Shown: one piece after another, positions 15,422 through 25,351 of the stretch
Layout of the letters: each line of letters opens with the position of its first letter
How positions within the stretch are numbered: position 1 is the first letter of the stretch
Origin: Anaerobacillus alkaliphilus
Lineage (GTDB): Bacteria; Bacillota; Bacilli; Bacillales; Anaerobacillaceae
Direction: 5' to 3'
Assembly: GCF_004116265.1 (NCBI RefSeq)
Contig: NZ_QOUX01000001.1
Coordinates: 124,001-188,000, forward strand
DNA length: 64,000 nucleotides
Translations under genes and position numbers: made by a program
The notes under the pieces: generated by a model
What the model was told of the DNA's origin: nothing
Databases searched by the model: none
Seen by the model: the letters and a program-made list of their open reading frames with translations, nothing else

Positions 15422-16942
15422 ATGAAAAACCTAACATTTGCGCAATTTCTTGAAGACGCAAAAACATACAAAACAATCCCTTTTATATCCCATTTTTTTG
15501 CAGACACGTTAACACCTATTCAAATTTTTAATCAACTTGAGCAAGAAGCAGTGTTTTTATTAGAAAGTAAAGACGAGCAATCTCCTTGGTCGAGATATTC
15601 ATTTATTGGATTAACTCCAAAGTACTATCTAAGAGAAAATAATCAGGCTTTCTTATTCTTAGATTCAAACAAGCAAGTAATTTCACAGCACAGTACTTTC
15701 AACAAAGCTTTTCATCAAGCGCTCGACTACATTCAAGCGAAAGAAGTAGATTTGCCAATCCCTTTTCAAGGTGGAGCTGTCGGAGCAATTTCATATGATG
15801 CAGTAGAGATTATCGAGCCAATCCTACATGATCTAGAAAATATCAAAAGTGAAAAAATGAGCTTTGTGTTCTGTGAAACGATCTTAGCTTACGACCATCA
15901 TAAAAAAGAGTTGTTCCTTATTCATCAAATATCACTAACTGGGACAGAGGATGAGGATCAACTGAAGAAACTATATCAATTGGCTGTGGATAAGGTTGAA
16001 GAAATTATTCGTAGAGTGTCGGAATTTAGCATACCTACAAAACTTTATCAACCACCAATTGACGAAGAGGTTTCATTTTCTAACGTACGCTCTAATTACG
16101 ATAAACAATCATTTATAACTGATGTCGAAAAGATACAGGAATATATTCGTTCGGGTGATGTGTTTCAAACAGTGTTATCACAAAGGTTTGAAATGGATAT
16201 TACAGTATCTGGGATGGAGCTATACCGGGTTCTACGGATGATAAACCCTTCACCATACCTGTTTTATTTGAAGCTTAATGATATTGAAATTGTTGGTAGT
16301 TCACCGGAACGATTAGTTCAAATACAGGATGGTCATATTGAAATTCATCCGATCGCAGGTACGAGAAAACGTGGTTCTTCTAAAGAAGAAGATGAAGTTT
16401 TAGTAAAAGACCTTCTTAAAGATGAAAAGGAACGGGCAGAACACTTTATGTTAGTAGACTTGGCCCGAAATGACATTGGTCGTGTCGCGGCATATGGTTC
16501 TGTTAGAGTCCCTGTATTAATGGAAGTTGGAAAGTTCTCTCATGTTATGCACATGATCTCAAAAGTTACAGGCCATCTTGATAAAAAGGTTGACCCGATA
16601 GAAGCTTTATTTTCGTCATTTCCAGCTGGAACTGTTTCAGGTGCTCCTAAAATTCGTGCGATGCAAATTTTAAAAGAGTTAGAGCCTACAAAACGTGAGT
16701 ATTATGCTGGAGCAATTGCTTATTTAGGATTAGATGGAAATATTGACTCGTGCATTGCCATTAGAACGATGGTTATCAAGAATCATAAGGCTTATGTTCA
16801 AGCAGGAGCCGGGATTGTTGCCGACTCAGTGCCAGAACTGGAATATGAAGAAACAAGAAATAAAGCAAAAGCATTAATCAAAGCGGTAGCTGTTGCAGAA
16901 AAGATGTTTGGAAATAGAGAGGGGGAAGTTGCTAATGTTTAA
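15422..16942 (+). CDS. trpE: Anthranilate synthase component I
   Basis: Makes anthranilate from chorismate and ammonia or glutamine, the committed tryptophan step. It has 506 residues. The chorismate-binding domain is intact: DVFQTVLSQRFE, SSPERLVQIQDG, the HPIAGTRKRG signature, DLARNDIGRVA, and GAPKIRAM with GAIAYLG. The N-terminal feedback region has the LLES element used for tryptophan binding. The ATG at 15422 follows GAGGTGA; the in-frame GTG at 15413 is inside that site. No trpG lies in the operon, as in B. subtilis, where the amidotransferase subunit is shared with folate synthesis. It overlaps trpD by 8 bp. Confidence 0.97.
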   Translation: MKNLTFAQFLEDAKTYKTIPFISHFFADTLTPIQIFNQLEQEAVFLLESKDEQSPWSRYSFIGLTPKYYLRENNQAFLFLDSNKQVISQHSTFNKAFHQALDYIQAKEVDLPIPFQGGAVGAISYDAVEIIEPILHDLENIKSEKMSFVFCETILAYDHHKKELFLIHQISLTGTEDEDQLKKLYQLAVDKVEEIIRRVSEFSIPTKLYQPPIDEEVSFSNVRSNYDKQSFITDVEKIQEYIRSGDVFQTVLSQRFEMDITVSGMELYRVLRMINPSPYLFYLKLNDIEIVGSSPERLVQIQDGHIEIHPIAGTRKRGSSKEEDEVLVKDLLKDEKERAEHFMLVDLARNDIGRVAAYGSVRVPVLMEVGKFSHVMHMISKVTGHLDKKVDPIEALFSSFPAGTVSGAPKIRAMQILKELEPTKREYYAGAIAYLGLDGNIDSCIAIRTMVIKNHKAYVQAGAGIVADSVPELEYEETRNKAKALIKAVAVAEKMFGNREGEVANV

Positions 16943-17957
16943 ACAAATGTTGAAGAATTGTTCAGAAGGAAAAACATTAACACGAGTTGAGGCAAAGTCA
17001 CTGATGGATGAGATCATGAGTGGAAATGGAGAAGCTCTTCAGGTAGCTAGTCTACTGTCAATGATGCGCCTTAGAGGAGAAACAGTTGATGAGATGGTAG
17101 GATTTGCTCAGTCTATGCGAGAGCATGCGGTAACTGTTGAACACGACGAAGCAACCTTGCTCGATACGTGTGGCACCGGTGGAGATGATTTATCAACATT
17201 TAACATTTCAACAGCATCGGCAATCCTCCTGTCTGCCTGTAAAGTGAAGGTTGCAAAACATGGGAATCGTGCAGTATCTTCCAAAAGTGGAAGTGCGGAT
17301 GTTTTAGAGCAGTTACAAATCCCAGTCCAATCCTCACCTAAAGAGGCATTAGAAGCATTAAAAACAAAGGGACTTTGTTTTTTGTTTGCACCTCTCTATC
17401 ACCAATCAATGAAACATGTCGCAGAAGTTCGTAGACAGTTAGGGTTTAAAACAGTTTTTAATTTATTAGGACCACTTGTAAATCCTGCCAATGCTAATCG
17501 TCAAATGATTGGAGTTTTTCACCCTACTTTCGCTATGAAAATGGCGCAAACATTGAGGGAGTTGGGGACTGATCGGGCTATGTTTGTAACAGGTGCTGAT
17601 GGATTAGATGAATGCTCTATATCAACCGATACAAATGTAATTGAGTTAAGAAAAGGAGAAATTTTTCAATACCAATTAACTCCTGAAGAGGTAGGGTTAA
17701 AGCGAGGAGCAATTGAAGATATCCAAGTAACGTCAGTAACCGATAGTGCAAGATTAATTGAAAATATTTTCACGGGAAGGGCAAATAAAACTGCTGAGAA
17801 TATTGTCATTTTAAATAGTGCAAGTGCTTTATATGTGGCAGAAGAAGTTGGGTCGATTAAAGAAGGTGTTGAGAAAGCTAGTGAAACTCTTTATAAATAT
17901 AAGGGTTTAGAACAGCTTCGTTCGCTGCAAGTTACTAAGGGGGAAAGAGTATGTTAG
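16935..17957 (+). CDS. trpD: Anthranilate phosphoribosyltransferase
   Basis: Joins anthranilate and PRPP to give phosphoribosylanthranilate. The 340-residue product carries the PRPP loop DTCGTGGDDLSTFNIST (about residues 76-92), KHGNRAVSSKSGSADVLE (about 106-123) and FNLLGPLVNPA. The ATG at 16935 lies inside the end of trpE (8-bp overlap) with GAGGGGGA upstream; family proteins begin at this point. It overlaps trpC by 7 bp, so the chain is probably translationally coupled. Confidence 0.97.
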   Translation: MFKQMLKNCSEGKTLTRVEAKSLMDEIMSGNGEALQVASLLSMMRLRGETVDEMVGFAQSMREHAVTVEHDEATLLDTCGTGGDDLSTFNISTASAILLSACKVKVAKHGNRAVSSKSGSADVLEQLQIPVQSSPKEALEALKTKGLCFLFAPLYHQSMKHVAEVRRQLGFKTVFNLLGPLVNPANANRQMIGVFHPTFAMKMAQTLRELGTDRAMFVTGADGLDECSISTDTNVIELRKGEIFQYQLTPEEVGLKRGAIEDIQVTSVTDSARLIENIFTGRANKTAENIVILNSASALYVAEEVGSIKEGVEKASETLYKYKGLEQLRSLQVTKGERVC

Positions 17958-18721
17958 ATCGAATTGTTGCTGTTAAACATGAAGAAGTTGCCAAGCTTGA
18001 ATTACGAGAAACATTAGAAGTGTCGAGATATTCGCTTTTTGAGAGTCTAAGCAATCCTCACCGTAATCTCGCGTTAATTGCCGAAGTGAAAAAAGCTTCT
18101 CCATCTAAAGGAATTATCAAAAAAGACTTTCATCCAGTTGACATAGCAAAGCATTATGAAGAGGGAAAAGCAGACGCTATCTCAGTATTAACCGATGAAC
18201 AGTTTTTTTTAGGGCATCATACGTTCTTATCATCTATTAAGCAGCAAGTAAAGTTACCAATTTTACGAAAAGATTTCATTATCCATTCTAAACAGATTGA
18301 GGAGAGCTTACGTATTGGAGCGGATGCGATTTTACTCATAGCTACGATTTTAGAAAAAAATCAACTTCACGAGTTTTATCTTGAAGCCTATGAAAAAGGG
18401 CTAGAGTGTCTCGTTGAGGTACACTCACTAGCTGATCTTGAAAAAGTCTTTGCAACATTTACGCCCCAGATAGTCGGGGTTAATAATCGAGATCTACAAA
18501 CATTCAATACTACGATTACTCAAACAATTGAACTAGCTAAACAATTACCAAAAGAACAATTTGTGGTAAGTGAGAGTGGTATCCGTTCAACAGCTCATCT
18601 AGAACAACTTGAAGGTTCAGCGAGAGCAATTTTAGTAGGTGAAACGTTGATGAGAGCAAGAACACCATTAGAAGGTATTCAAAGTTTATTTGGAGAAGCA
18701 TTTCATGAGACCTTTGCTTAA
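17951..18721 (+). CDS. trpC: Indole-3-glycerol phosphate synthase
   Basis: Closes the indole ring from CdRP. It is a 256-residue TIM barrel with the conserved phosphate and catalytic stretches: AEVKKASPSKGII (about residues 44-56, catalytic Lys), LRKDFIIHSKQIEE, EVHSLADLEK, VGVNNRDLQTF, SESGIRS and ILVGETLMRA. The ATG at 17951 overlaps trpD, with AAGGGGGAAAG upstream. trpF starts inside its last codons. Confidence 0.97.
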   Translation: MLDRIVAVKHEEVAKLELRETLEVSRYSLFESLSNPHRNLALIAEVKKASPSKGIIKKDFHPVDIAKHYEEGKADAISVLTDEQFFLGHHTFLSSIKQQVKLPILRKDFIIHSKQIEESLRIGADAILLIATILEKNQLHEFYLEAYEKGLECLVEVHSLADLEKVFATFTPQIVGVNNRDLQTFNTTITQTIELAKQLPKEQFVVSESGIRSTAHLEQLEGSARAILVGETLMRARTPLEGIQSLFGEAFHETFA

Positions 18722-19337
18722 GTATTGTGGCAACCATAGTCTCAATGATGTGATTGTTACTGCCAAAAGTAGAGCGGATTACTTAGGATTTGTATTTGCG
18801 CCAAGTAAGCGCTGTGTAACCGCTCAGCAAGTCAGCCGGTGGCTGAAAGAAGTTGAAGTTTCCCAGAAAATTGTTGGTGTCTTTGTAAATGCCACGCTTC
18901 GGGAAATTGAAGAGGTTATGGAAGAAGTTTCACTTGATGTTATCCAATGCCACGGGGAAGAACCACCAGAGTTTGTAACAACCCTTAAAGAAAAATATCA
19001 AAAGAATGTTTGGAAGGTCATCCATCATAGTAAAAGTGGACTACAAACGATGCAAGCATATCGACACAAAGTTGATGGGTTTGTGATTGATAGCAAGGTA
19101 GCTGGACAAAGAGGTGGAACTGGAGTTCAGTTTGATTGGCAGGTAATCCCGGAATATCAACAAGAGGCTAAAAATCAGCAAGTCCCATGTTTTATTGCCG
19201 GGGGAATTAATGTGAGCACAATTACTCAGTTGCTGGAGTATAACCCTATAGGTATCGACCTTTCAAGTGGGATTGAAAGAGATGGAAGGAAATCAACAAC
19301 AATTAAGAATAATTTTGAGGAGAGGTTGTTTCTATGA
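18705..19337 (+). CDS. trpF: Phosphoribosylanthranilate isomerase
   Basis: Amadori rearrangement of PRA to CdRP. It is a 210-residue TIM barrel. The active-site Cys is in LLKYCGN at residue 7. [18 protein letters not shown] and QCHGEE follow, and the phosphate-binding ends FIAGGIN and GIDLSSGIE are present. The ATG at 18705 has GGAG about 9 bp upstream; the TTG at 18690 would add five residues before the usual start. It overlaps trpC by 17 bp and trpB by 4 bp. Confidence 0.95.
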   Translation: MRPLLKYCGNHSLNDVIVTAKSRADYLGFVFAPSKRCVTAQQVSRWLKEVEVSQKIVGVFVNATLREIEEVMEEVSLDVIQCHGEEPPEFVTTLKEKYQKNVWKVIHHSKSGLQTMQAYRHKVDGFVIDSKVAGQRGGTGVQFDWQVIPEYQQEAKNQQVPCFIAGGINVSTITQLLEYNPIGIDLSSGIERDGRKSTTIKNNFEERLFL

Positions 19338-20533
19338 ACTATCAGTTTCCAGATGATAATGGTCGTTTTGGACAATTCGGCGGAAAATTTGTCCCAGAAA
19401 CGTTAATGTATGCATTGAATGAATTAGAAGAAGCTTTTAAGCAAGCTCTTGAAGATCATGCGTTTGTCTCTGAATATATTAGCCAGTTAAAGAAGTATTC
19501 AGGTAGACCGACAGCATTAACTTTCGCAGAAAATATAACAAGTCATTTAGATGGTGCGAAAGTTTATCTAAAACGGGAAGATTTAAATCATACAGGTGCT
19601 CACAAAATAAATAACGCGATTGGGCAGGCGTTACTAGCGAAACGAATGGGAAAAACAAAAATTATTGCCGAAACTGGGGCAGGACAGCACGGAGTAGCAG
19701 CAGCAACTGTGGCGGCTAAGTTTGGTCTAGAGTGTAAAGTGTTTATGGGAGAAAAAGATATCGAACGTCAAGCCTTAAATGTCTTTCGGATGAAACTATT
19801 AGGTGCTGAGGTAATCCCAGTTAGTAGTGGGAGTCGTACACTTAAAGATGCGACAAACGAAGCCATCCGTTATTGGGTCACTCATGTAACAGATACCTTT
19901 TACCTTATAGGATCAGTCGTAGGACCACACCCTTATCCACGAATGGTCCGAGATTTTCAAAGAGTGATTGGTGATGAAGCAAAAGAGCAATTCCTTAGCT
20001 TAGAGGAAAAGCTTCCTACTGAAATCATCGCTTGTGTGGGTGGTGGTAGTAACGCAATGGGAATGTTTTATCCATTTATAGAGGAGGATGTGACACTTAT
20101 AGGAGTAGAGGCTGCCGGGATGGGTGTAGAAACTAATTTTCATGCTGCGACCTTAACAAAAGGAAGTAAGGGTGTAATTCATGGATCACTAACCTATCTC
20201 TTACAAACCGAAGACGGTCAAATTATTGAACCACACTCTATCTCAGCTGGCTTAGACTATCCAGGAGTTGGACCAGAACATGCTCACTTAAAAGATATCG
20301 GTAGAGTTCAATATGAAAGTGTTACAGACGAGGAAGCACTCGATGCGCTCCAATTGTTATCCCGAAAAGAAGGAATAATCCCAGCAATTGAAAGTGCCCA
20401 TGCTTTAGCCCATGCTTTTAAGAGAGCAAAGGAACTTTCAAAAGACGAGTCAATTTTAGTCTGTCTATCAGGTAGAGGTGATAAAGATGTTCATACACTG
20501 ATGGATCATTTTGGAGGGAATACTGATGACTAA
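19334..20533 (+). CDS. trpB: Tryptophan synthase beta chain
   Basis: PLP-dependent condensation of indole with serine. It has 399 residues. The start [20 protein letters not shown] is typical of TrpB1. [20 protein letters not shown] holds the PLP lysine (near residue 92), [10 protein letters not shown] follows, and the phosphate loop is [12 protein letters not shown]. Its ATG overlaps the trpF stop (ATGA). It works as an alpha2-beta2 complex with TrpA. Confidence 0.98.
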   Translation: MNYQFPDDNGRFGQFGGKFVPETLMYALNELEEAFKQALEDHAFVSEYISQLKKYSGRPTALTFAENITSHLDGAKVYLKREDLNHTGAHKINNAIGQALLAKRMGKTKIIAETGAGQHGVAAATVAAKFGLECKVFMGEKDIERQALNVFRMKLLGAEVIPVSSGSRTLKDATNEAIRYWVTHVTDTFYLIGSVVGPHPYPRMVRDFQRVIGDEAKEQFLSLEEKLPTEIIACVGGGSNAMGMFYPFIEEDVTLIGVEAAGMGVETNFHAATLTKGSKGVIHGSLTYLLQTEDGQIIEPHSISAGLDYPGVGPEHAHLKDIGRVQYESVTDEEALDALQLLSRKEGIIPAIESAHALAHAFKRAKELSKDESILVCLSGRGDKDVHTLMDHFGGNTDD

Positions 20534-21326
20534 TACAAGGTTAGAAATTGCGACAAGTAAGGCAAAACAATTATTTATTCCTTTTATCATGGCTGGAGAT
20601 CCATCGGCAGAACTAACGATTGAGATAGCTTTAACACTACAAAAAGCTGGAGCAGATATTTTAGAACTAGGAGTTCCATACTCCGATCCTCTAGCAGATG
20701 GACCTGTAATTCAACAGGCCGCATTAAGGGCTCTTGAGGGAAAAATGAACTTAGAAAAAGCGATCCAATTAGTACCATTAATGCGAGATCGTGGATTAAC
20801 CATTCCTGTCATCATCTTTACTTACTACAATCCAGTTTTACAGCTAGGCGAAGACAAAGTACTATCAATGTTAAACCAAAATCAAATTGACGGGATCCTT
20901 ATACCTGATCTACCGTTTGAGGAAAGTCGTAGCCTTTCCGATAAATGCGAACAAGTTGGGCTTCCGTTGATTTCATTAGTAGCTCCTACCTCAAAAGAAA
21001 GAGTACAGATGATTGCTAATGAGGCATCTGGCTTTTTATATTGTGTTTCTTCGCTAGGGGTTACAGGAGTAAGAAAAGAGATGGATGATGGAATTTATCA
21101 GTTTTTAGGAGAAGTCAGAAAGCATAGTAAAGTCCCGGTTGCTGTTGGATTTGGGATTTCTAATCGTGAACAAGTCACTTTGTTAAGTCCACATTGTGAT
21201 GGAATTATTGTAGGTAGTGCACTAATTAAACTGATCGAAACGAAAAAATCAGAACTTTTAGATAGTAATCAAAGGGAAAAAGCACTTTCAGAAATAAAAA
21301 CATTTGTTTATTCCATCATTTCGTAA
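20526..21326 (+). CDS. trpA: Tryptophan synthase alpha chain
   Basis: Splits indole-3-glycerol phosphate into indole, channelled to TrpB, and glyceraldehyde 3-phosphate. It is a 266-residue TIM barrel. FIMAGDPS, the catalytic Glu in [18 protein letters not shown], the catalytic Asp in [12 protein letters not shown], and the phosphate site [11 protein letters not shown] with [10 protein letters not shown] are visible. The ATG at 20526, 8 bp inside trpB, has GGAGGG upstream; the TTG at 20511 is less likely. Confidence 0.97.
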   Translation: MTNTRLEIATSKAKQLFIPFIMAGDPSAELTIEIALTLQKAGADILELGVPYSDPLADGPVIQQAALRALEGKMNLEKAIQLVPLMRDRGLTIPVIIFTYYNPVLQLGEDKVLSMLNQNQIDGILIPDLPFEESRSLSDKCEQVGLPLISLVAPTSKERVQMIANEASGFLYCVSSLGVTGVRKEMDDGIYQFLGEVRKHSKVPVAVGFGISNREQVTLLSPHCDGIIVGSALIKLIETKKSELLDSNQREKALSEIKTFVYSIIS

Positions 21327-21425
21327 TAACATAGATTAAAATAGCCCGAAGACTATCTTATCCTTGAAGAGGAAGGGCAGTGAAAAGGCGAAGTTAATTA
21401 TATTATGAAAATGGAGTGAAAAAAG

Positions 21426-22511
21426 ATGAGAGTAAAACAACAGCTTGTAGGACTTTCCCCTTATAAACCTGGAAAACCAATTGATGAAGTTAAAAAAGAA
21501 TTTGGTCTAAATGAAGTCATTAAACTTGCATCTAATGAAAATCCATTTGGCTGTTCTAAGTTTGCAAGAGAAGCAATTGCTAATGTCTTAGACCAATTAG
21601 CAATTTACCCTGATGGTTATGCTGCAAACATTCGAACGGAAGTTGCTAATTTTTTACATGTAGATGAGCGACAACTCATTTTTGGAAATGGTTCGGATGA
21701 AATTATTCTTATTTTATGTAGAGCGTTATTAACCCCAGGAACAAATACGGTTTGTGCAGTTCCATCATTTCCTCAATATAAGCACAATGCAGTAATTGAA
21801 GGAGCAGAAGTTAGAGAAGTTCCACTTGTTAATGGAGTTCATGATTTAAATGCGATGTTAGCTCAAATTGATGCTGATACGAAAATCGTTTGGGTCTGTA
21901 ACCCAAATAATCCTTCAGGTACATACACTGACGCCGAAAGCTTTCAAGAGTTCATGGCAAAAGTACCAAAAGATGTATTAGTTGTGAGCGATGAAGCTTA
22001 CTATGAATATGTAGTAGCAGAAGACTATCCTAGTACGCTGCCACTACTTTCGCAATATGATAATTTAATGGTTTTACGTACGTTCTCAAAAGCATACGGT
22101 TTAGCATCATTACGAATTGGTTACGGAGTTGGAAATGCAGATTTCATTCAAACCATTGAACCTGCAAGAGAACCATTTAATACTTCTTTATTAGCCCAAG
22201 TTGCAGCTAGTGCCGCATTAAAGGATCAAGAGTTTATTACTCATTGCAAAGAACAAAATCGCGGAGGACTTGAACAATACTATCGTTTCTGTAAAGAACA
22301 TAATTTAGACTATTATCCTTCTCAAGGGAATTTTATTCTAATTGATTTACAAAGATCTGGTAATGATGTGTTTAATTACTTGGTATCTAAAGGGTTCATT
22401 GTTCGCTCAGGAGAGGCTCTAGGCTTTCCTACATCAGTAAGAATTACGGTAGGGAATACTGAACAAAATGACGCCATTATTAACGAATTAAAGCAATATC
22501 TTAACAGTTAA
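21426..22511 (+). CDS. hisC: Histidinol-phosphate / aromatic aminotransferase
   Basis: A class II PLP aminotransferase of 361 residues. In Bacillus the supraoperon hisC product serves both histidine synthesis and transamination of phenylpyruvate and hydroxyphenylpyruvate, explaining its place between trpA and tyrA. Visible motifs are [10 protein letters not shown] near residue 37, [12 protein letters not shown] near 159-170, and the PLP lysine in [16 protein letters not shown] near residue 222. The ATG at 21426 has TGGAGTGA upstream. A 99-bp gap after trpA holds no clear signal. Confidence 0.94.
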   Translation: MRVKQQLVGLSPYKPGKPIDEVKKEFGLNEVIKLASNENPFGCSKFAREAIANVLDQLAIYPDGYAANIRTEVANFLHVDERQLIFGNGSDEIILILCRALLTPGTNTVCAVPSFPQYKHNAVIEGAEVREVPLVNGVHDLNAMLAQIDADTKIVWVCNPNNPSGTYTDAESFQEFMAKVPKDVLVVSDEAYYEYVVAEDYPSTLPLLSQYDNLMVLRTFSKAYGLASLRIGYGVGNADFIQTIEPAREPFNTSLLAQVAASAALKDQEFITHCKEQNRGGLEQYYRFCKEHNLDYYPSQGNFILIDLQRSGNDVFNYLVSKGFIVRSGEALGFPTSVRITVGNTEQNDAIINELKQYLNS

Positions 22512-22561
22512 GATTGCAAACTAAATGAACAATTAACACTAGCTGAAAGGAGGGGAAATAA

Positions 22562-23668
22562 TTGCTAAGGCGAAAAGTTTTTATGATAGGTTTAGGATTA
22601 ATTGGTGGTTCTATAGCACTGGCAATTAAGAAGGAACACCCTACTTGTTTGCTATTAGGTTACGATATTCAAGAAGATCAACTAAAGATGGCAAAATCTC
22701 TTGGTGTAATTGATGAGTTTGTGACAAATATCGAAGAAGGTATCGTTGACGCTGACCTCATTATTTTAGCAATCCCAGTAACTAAGACAGAAGAAATGAT
22801 TGACAAGTTAGTTACTTACAAGTTAAAGCCTTCTTGTATTGTTACTGATGTAGGAAGCACGAAAGAAAAAATTGTTGAAAAAGCAAAGGCATTTGAGGGC
22901 AAAGATGTTACTTTTATTGGCGGACATCCGATGGCGGGTTCCCATAAAACAGGGGTAGAAGCAGCAAAAGCTCATTTATTTGAGAATGCATTCTATATAT
23001 TAACTCCGACAGAAGATACGAATATGACTAAGGTAATTCAACTACAAAATTGGTTAAAAGGTACGAAAGCTAAATTTATTGAGTTGTCACCGAAACAGCA
23101 CGATGAGCTTGCAGGTATTATTAGCCATTTTCCACATATTATTGCGGCCAGTCTTGTACATCAAGTAGCCAAAATTGAAAAGGAGCAACCACTTCTTTCA
23201 AATTTAGCAGCTGGTGGATTCCGGGATATCACGAGAATTGCATCAGCTAGCCCTGTCATGTGGCGTGATATTCTTATTCATAACAAAGAAACATTATTAG
23301 AACTATTATCAAGATGGCAAGTTGAAATGGATCGTGTGAAAAACTTAATCGAAGCTGCAGATGACAGTTCTATCTATGAATACTTCGATACAGCAAAGAT
23401 GTTCCGCGATGGTCTTCCAGTAAAACAAAAAGGAGCGATCCCTTCTTTTTATGATTTGTATGTGGACGTTCCAGACCATCCTGGTGTGATTTCTGATGTA
23501 ACTGGGATATTAGCTAGAGAAGATATAAGTATCACAAACATAAGAATATTAGAAACGAGAGAAGATATAATGGGAGTTTTACGGTTAAGTTTTAGATCTG
23601 ATCCAGATCGGGATAGAGCCCTTGCTTGCTTAACTGACCATTTATACGAGTGTTACATAAGCTCTTAG
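22562..23668 (+). CDS. tyrA: Prephenate dehydrogenase with C-terminal ACT domain
   Basis: Oxidative decarboxylation of prephenate to 4-hydroxyphenylpyruvate with NAD. It has 368 residues: an N-terminal Rossmann region (MIGLGLIGGSIALAIK, residues 7-22), a helical dimer domain with the prephenate contacts in GGHPMAGSHKTGVEAA and FPHIIAASLVH, and a C-terminal ACT domain from about residue 300 (DVPDHPGVISDVTGILA), which usually confers feedback control by tyrosine. TTG at 22562 is the start, with AGGAGGGG about 6 bp upstream. Confidence 0.96.
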   Translation: MLRRKVFMIGLGLIGGSIALAIKKEHPTCLLLGYDIQEDQLKMAKSLGVIDEFVTNIEEGIVDADLIILAIPVTKTEEMIDKLVTYKLKPSCIVTDVGSTKEKIVEKAKAFEGKDVTFIGGHPMAGSHKTGVEAAKAHLFENAFYILTPTEDTNMTKVIQLQNWLKGTKAKFIELSPKQHDELAGIISHFPHIIAASLVHQVAKIEKEQPLLSNLAAGGFRDITRIASASPVMWRDILIHNKETLLELLSRWQVEMDRVKNLIEAADDSSIYEYFDTAKMFRDGLPVKQKGAIPSFYDLYVDVPDHPGVISDVTGILAREDISITNIRILETREDIMGVLRLSFRSDPDRDRALACLTDHLYECYISS

Positions 23669-23694
23669 ATGTCTAAAAAATTGAGGTGTTAGTC

Positions 23695-24978
23695 ATGGCG
23701 AAAAAAGTTGTTGAACGTGTCCAACAATTAAAAGGAAGTATAAAAGTTCCGGGAGATAAATCAATTTCCCACAGAGCCGTAATGTTTGGCGCAATAGCCA
23801 ATGGGAAAACAACAGTGGAAGGCTTCCTACCAGGTGAAGATTGTTTAAGTACCATTGCCTGCTTTCGAAAACTCGGGATTGAAATTGAGCAAAAAGAGGA
23901 CTTGGTGACGGTCTACGGTAAAGGCTGGGACGGTTTATCAGAAAGCTCTGATATATTGGATGTTGGTAACTCAGGGACAACGACTCGACTTATGTTAGGG
24001 ATATTAGCAACAAGACCTTTTCATTCAGTTGTTATCGGTGACGCCTCTATTGCGAAAAGACCAATGGCAAGGGTTACTTCTCCTCTAAAACAAATGGGTG
24101 CAAACATTGATGGTCGTCATGAAGGGAATTTTACGCCATTATCAATTCGCGGTGGAAAAACAAAGGGGATTACGTTTACTTCTCCTGTTGCCAGTGCACA
24201 AGTAAAGTCTGCGGTTATTCTTGCCGGCCTTCAAAGTGAGGGAGTAACAACTGTAACAGAACCGCATAAATCTCGTGATCATACAGAACGGATGTTAAAA
24301 GCATTTGGCGCAGACATTCAAGAGAACGGTACCACTGTTTCGGTTACTGGAGGACAAGTTCTACAAGGACGACACATTGTTGTACCTGGTGATATATCCT
24401 CTGCAGCTTTCTTTTTAGTGGCAGGGGCAATCGTTCCAAACAGTGAAATTCTAATGAAAGATGTAGGCATTAATGATACTAGAACAGGAATTATTGATGT
24501 TTTACAGGCAATGGGTGCAAAATTAGAGATAAAAAATGAACGAGTCGTCAATGAAGAGAAAATGGCAGACTTACTGATTTGCGCGTCAGACCTTACTGGT
24601 ACAGAAATCGGGGGCGAAATTATTCCTCGCTTAATTGATGAAATCCCAGTTATAGCTGTCCTGGCAACACAAGCGAATGGAACGACTGTCATTAAAGATG
24701 CCGAAGAGCTTAAAGTAAAAGAGACAAATAGGATAGATACAGTAGTACATCAACTGAAGCTGTTAGGAGCCGATATTGAAGCTACAGAAGACGGAATGAT
24801 TATTCATGGCCCAACTAGGTTACACGGTGGACAAGTAGAGAGTTATGGAGATCATCGCATAGGAATGGCTATGGCAATTGCAGGGTTAGTTAGTAATGGT
24901 CCTGTTGAGATTGAGGAAATAGAAGCCATTGATGTATCTTACCCTAACTTCTTTGATCATTTGTATGAATTAATTTAA
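23695..24978 (+). CDS. aroA: 3-phosphoshikimate 1-carboxyvinyltransferase (EPSP synthase)
   Basis: Adds enolpyruvate from PEP to shikimate-3-phosphate, the penultimate step to chorismate (aroE in B. subtilis). It has 427 residues. [20 protein letters not shown] near residues 14-33 and [17 protein letters not shown] near 91-107 are the EPSP-synthase signatures. RPMARV and the basic stretch [12 protein letters not shown] are also conserved. The sequence looks like the class II type found in Gram-positive bacteria. ATG 23695 follows GAGGTG; ATG 23686 is too close to that site. Last gene of the supraoperon. Confidence 0.96.
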   Translation: MAKKVVERVQQLKGSIKVPGDKSISHRAVMFGAIANGKTTVEGFLPGEDCLSTIACFRKLGIEIEQKEDLVTVYGKGWDGLSESSDILDVGNSGTTTRLMLGILATRPFHSVVIGDASIAKRPMARVTSPLKQMGANIDGRHEGNFTPLSIRGGKTKGITFTSPVASAQVKSAVILAGLQSEGVTTVTEPHKSRDHTERMLKAFGADIQENGTTVSVTGGQVLQGRHIVVPGDISSAAFFLVAGAIVPNSEILMKDVGINDTRTGIIDVLQAMGAKLEIKNERVVNEEKMADLLICASDLTGTEIGGEIIPRLIDEIPVIAVLATQANGTTVIKDAEELKVKETNRIDTVVHQLKLLGADIEATEDGMIIHGPTRLHGGQVESYGDHRIGMAMAIAGLVSNGPVEIEEIEAIDVSYPNFFDHLYELI

Positions 24979-25002
24979 AATATAAAATTTTCAGAAAATT
25001 TA

Positions 25003-25032
25003 TTGACAACAATATGGAGTGGATAATATAAT
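25003..25032 (+). promoter_or_regulatory. Strong sigma-A promoter in the 24979-25351 gap
   Basis: A perfect TTGACA, an 18-bp spacer and a perfect TATAAT, only 25 bp after the aroA stop. The expected start is near 25039. No ORF with a ribosome-binding site follows before the terminator at 25149-25180. Confidence 0.65.
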
Positions 25033-25038
25033 AACATT

Positions 25039-25180
25039 AGTCAGTTCCCATTTTCCAACTAAATCCTATCTACATGGTGGTTTTAGTATAGTTATACGTA
25101 GTGTTGAAAATGCGGTATAACTTAAATTCTCCACTCCAACCAACTCTTTCCTGCTAAAATTTGGCAGGAGCTTTTTTTTG
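25039..25180 (+). ncRNA. Candidate small RNA or structured leader ending in a terminator
   Basis: Between the strong promoter at 25003 and the terminator at 25149 lies about 110 nt of non-coding sequence. CATTTTC-C-AAC (25049-25059) pairs with GTTGAAAATG (25103-25112) with one bulge. In addition TGGAGTGGA (25015-25023, inside the promoter spacer) is the exact complement of TCCACTCCA (25130-25138), so read-through RNA from aroA would fold differently from RNA started here. No known RNA family is recognised. Confidence 0.45.
25149..25180 (+). terminator. Terminator after aroA / candidate RNA
   Basis: TTCCTGC pairs with GGCAGGA across an AAAATT-type loop, followed by eight T residues. Confidence 0.85.
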
Positions 25181-25351
25181 TCTGAAAAAGGAATGAAACC
25201 TATGTTGAAAGTTTTATTCTTTAAACATTAAATTCTCTAAATAATGGTATATCCGATGGCCTCCATTCATAGCTTGTCTATAAGAATTGAAATAGGCGAA
25301 AGTTCAAGGGGGCGATATTCCTCCTTTTGCTTCGATAGTGAGGAGGGTACA

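Noticed and set aside
24318-24692. 124-codon minus-strand ORF inside aroA
   Set aside because: It is the reverse of the EPSP synthase frame; no promoter or ribosome site.
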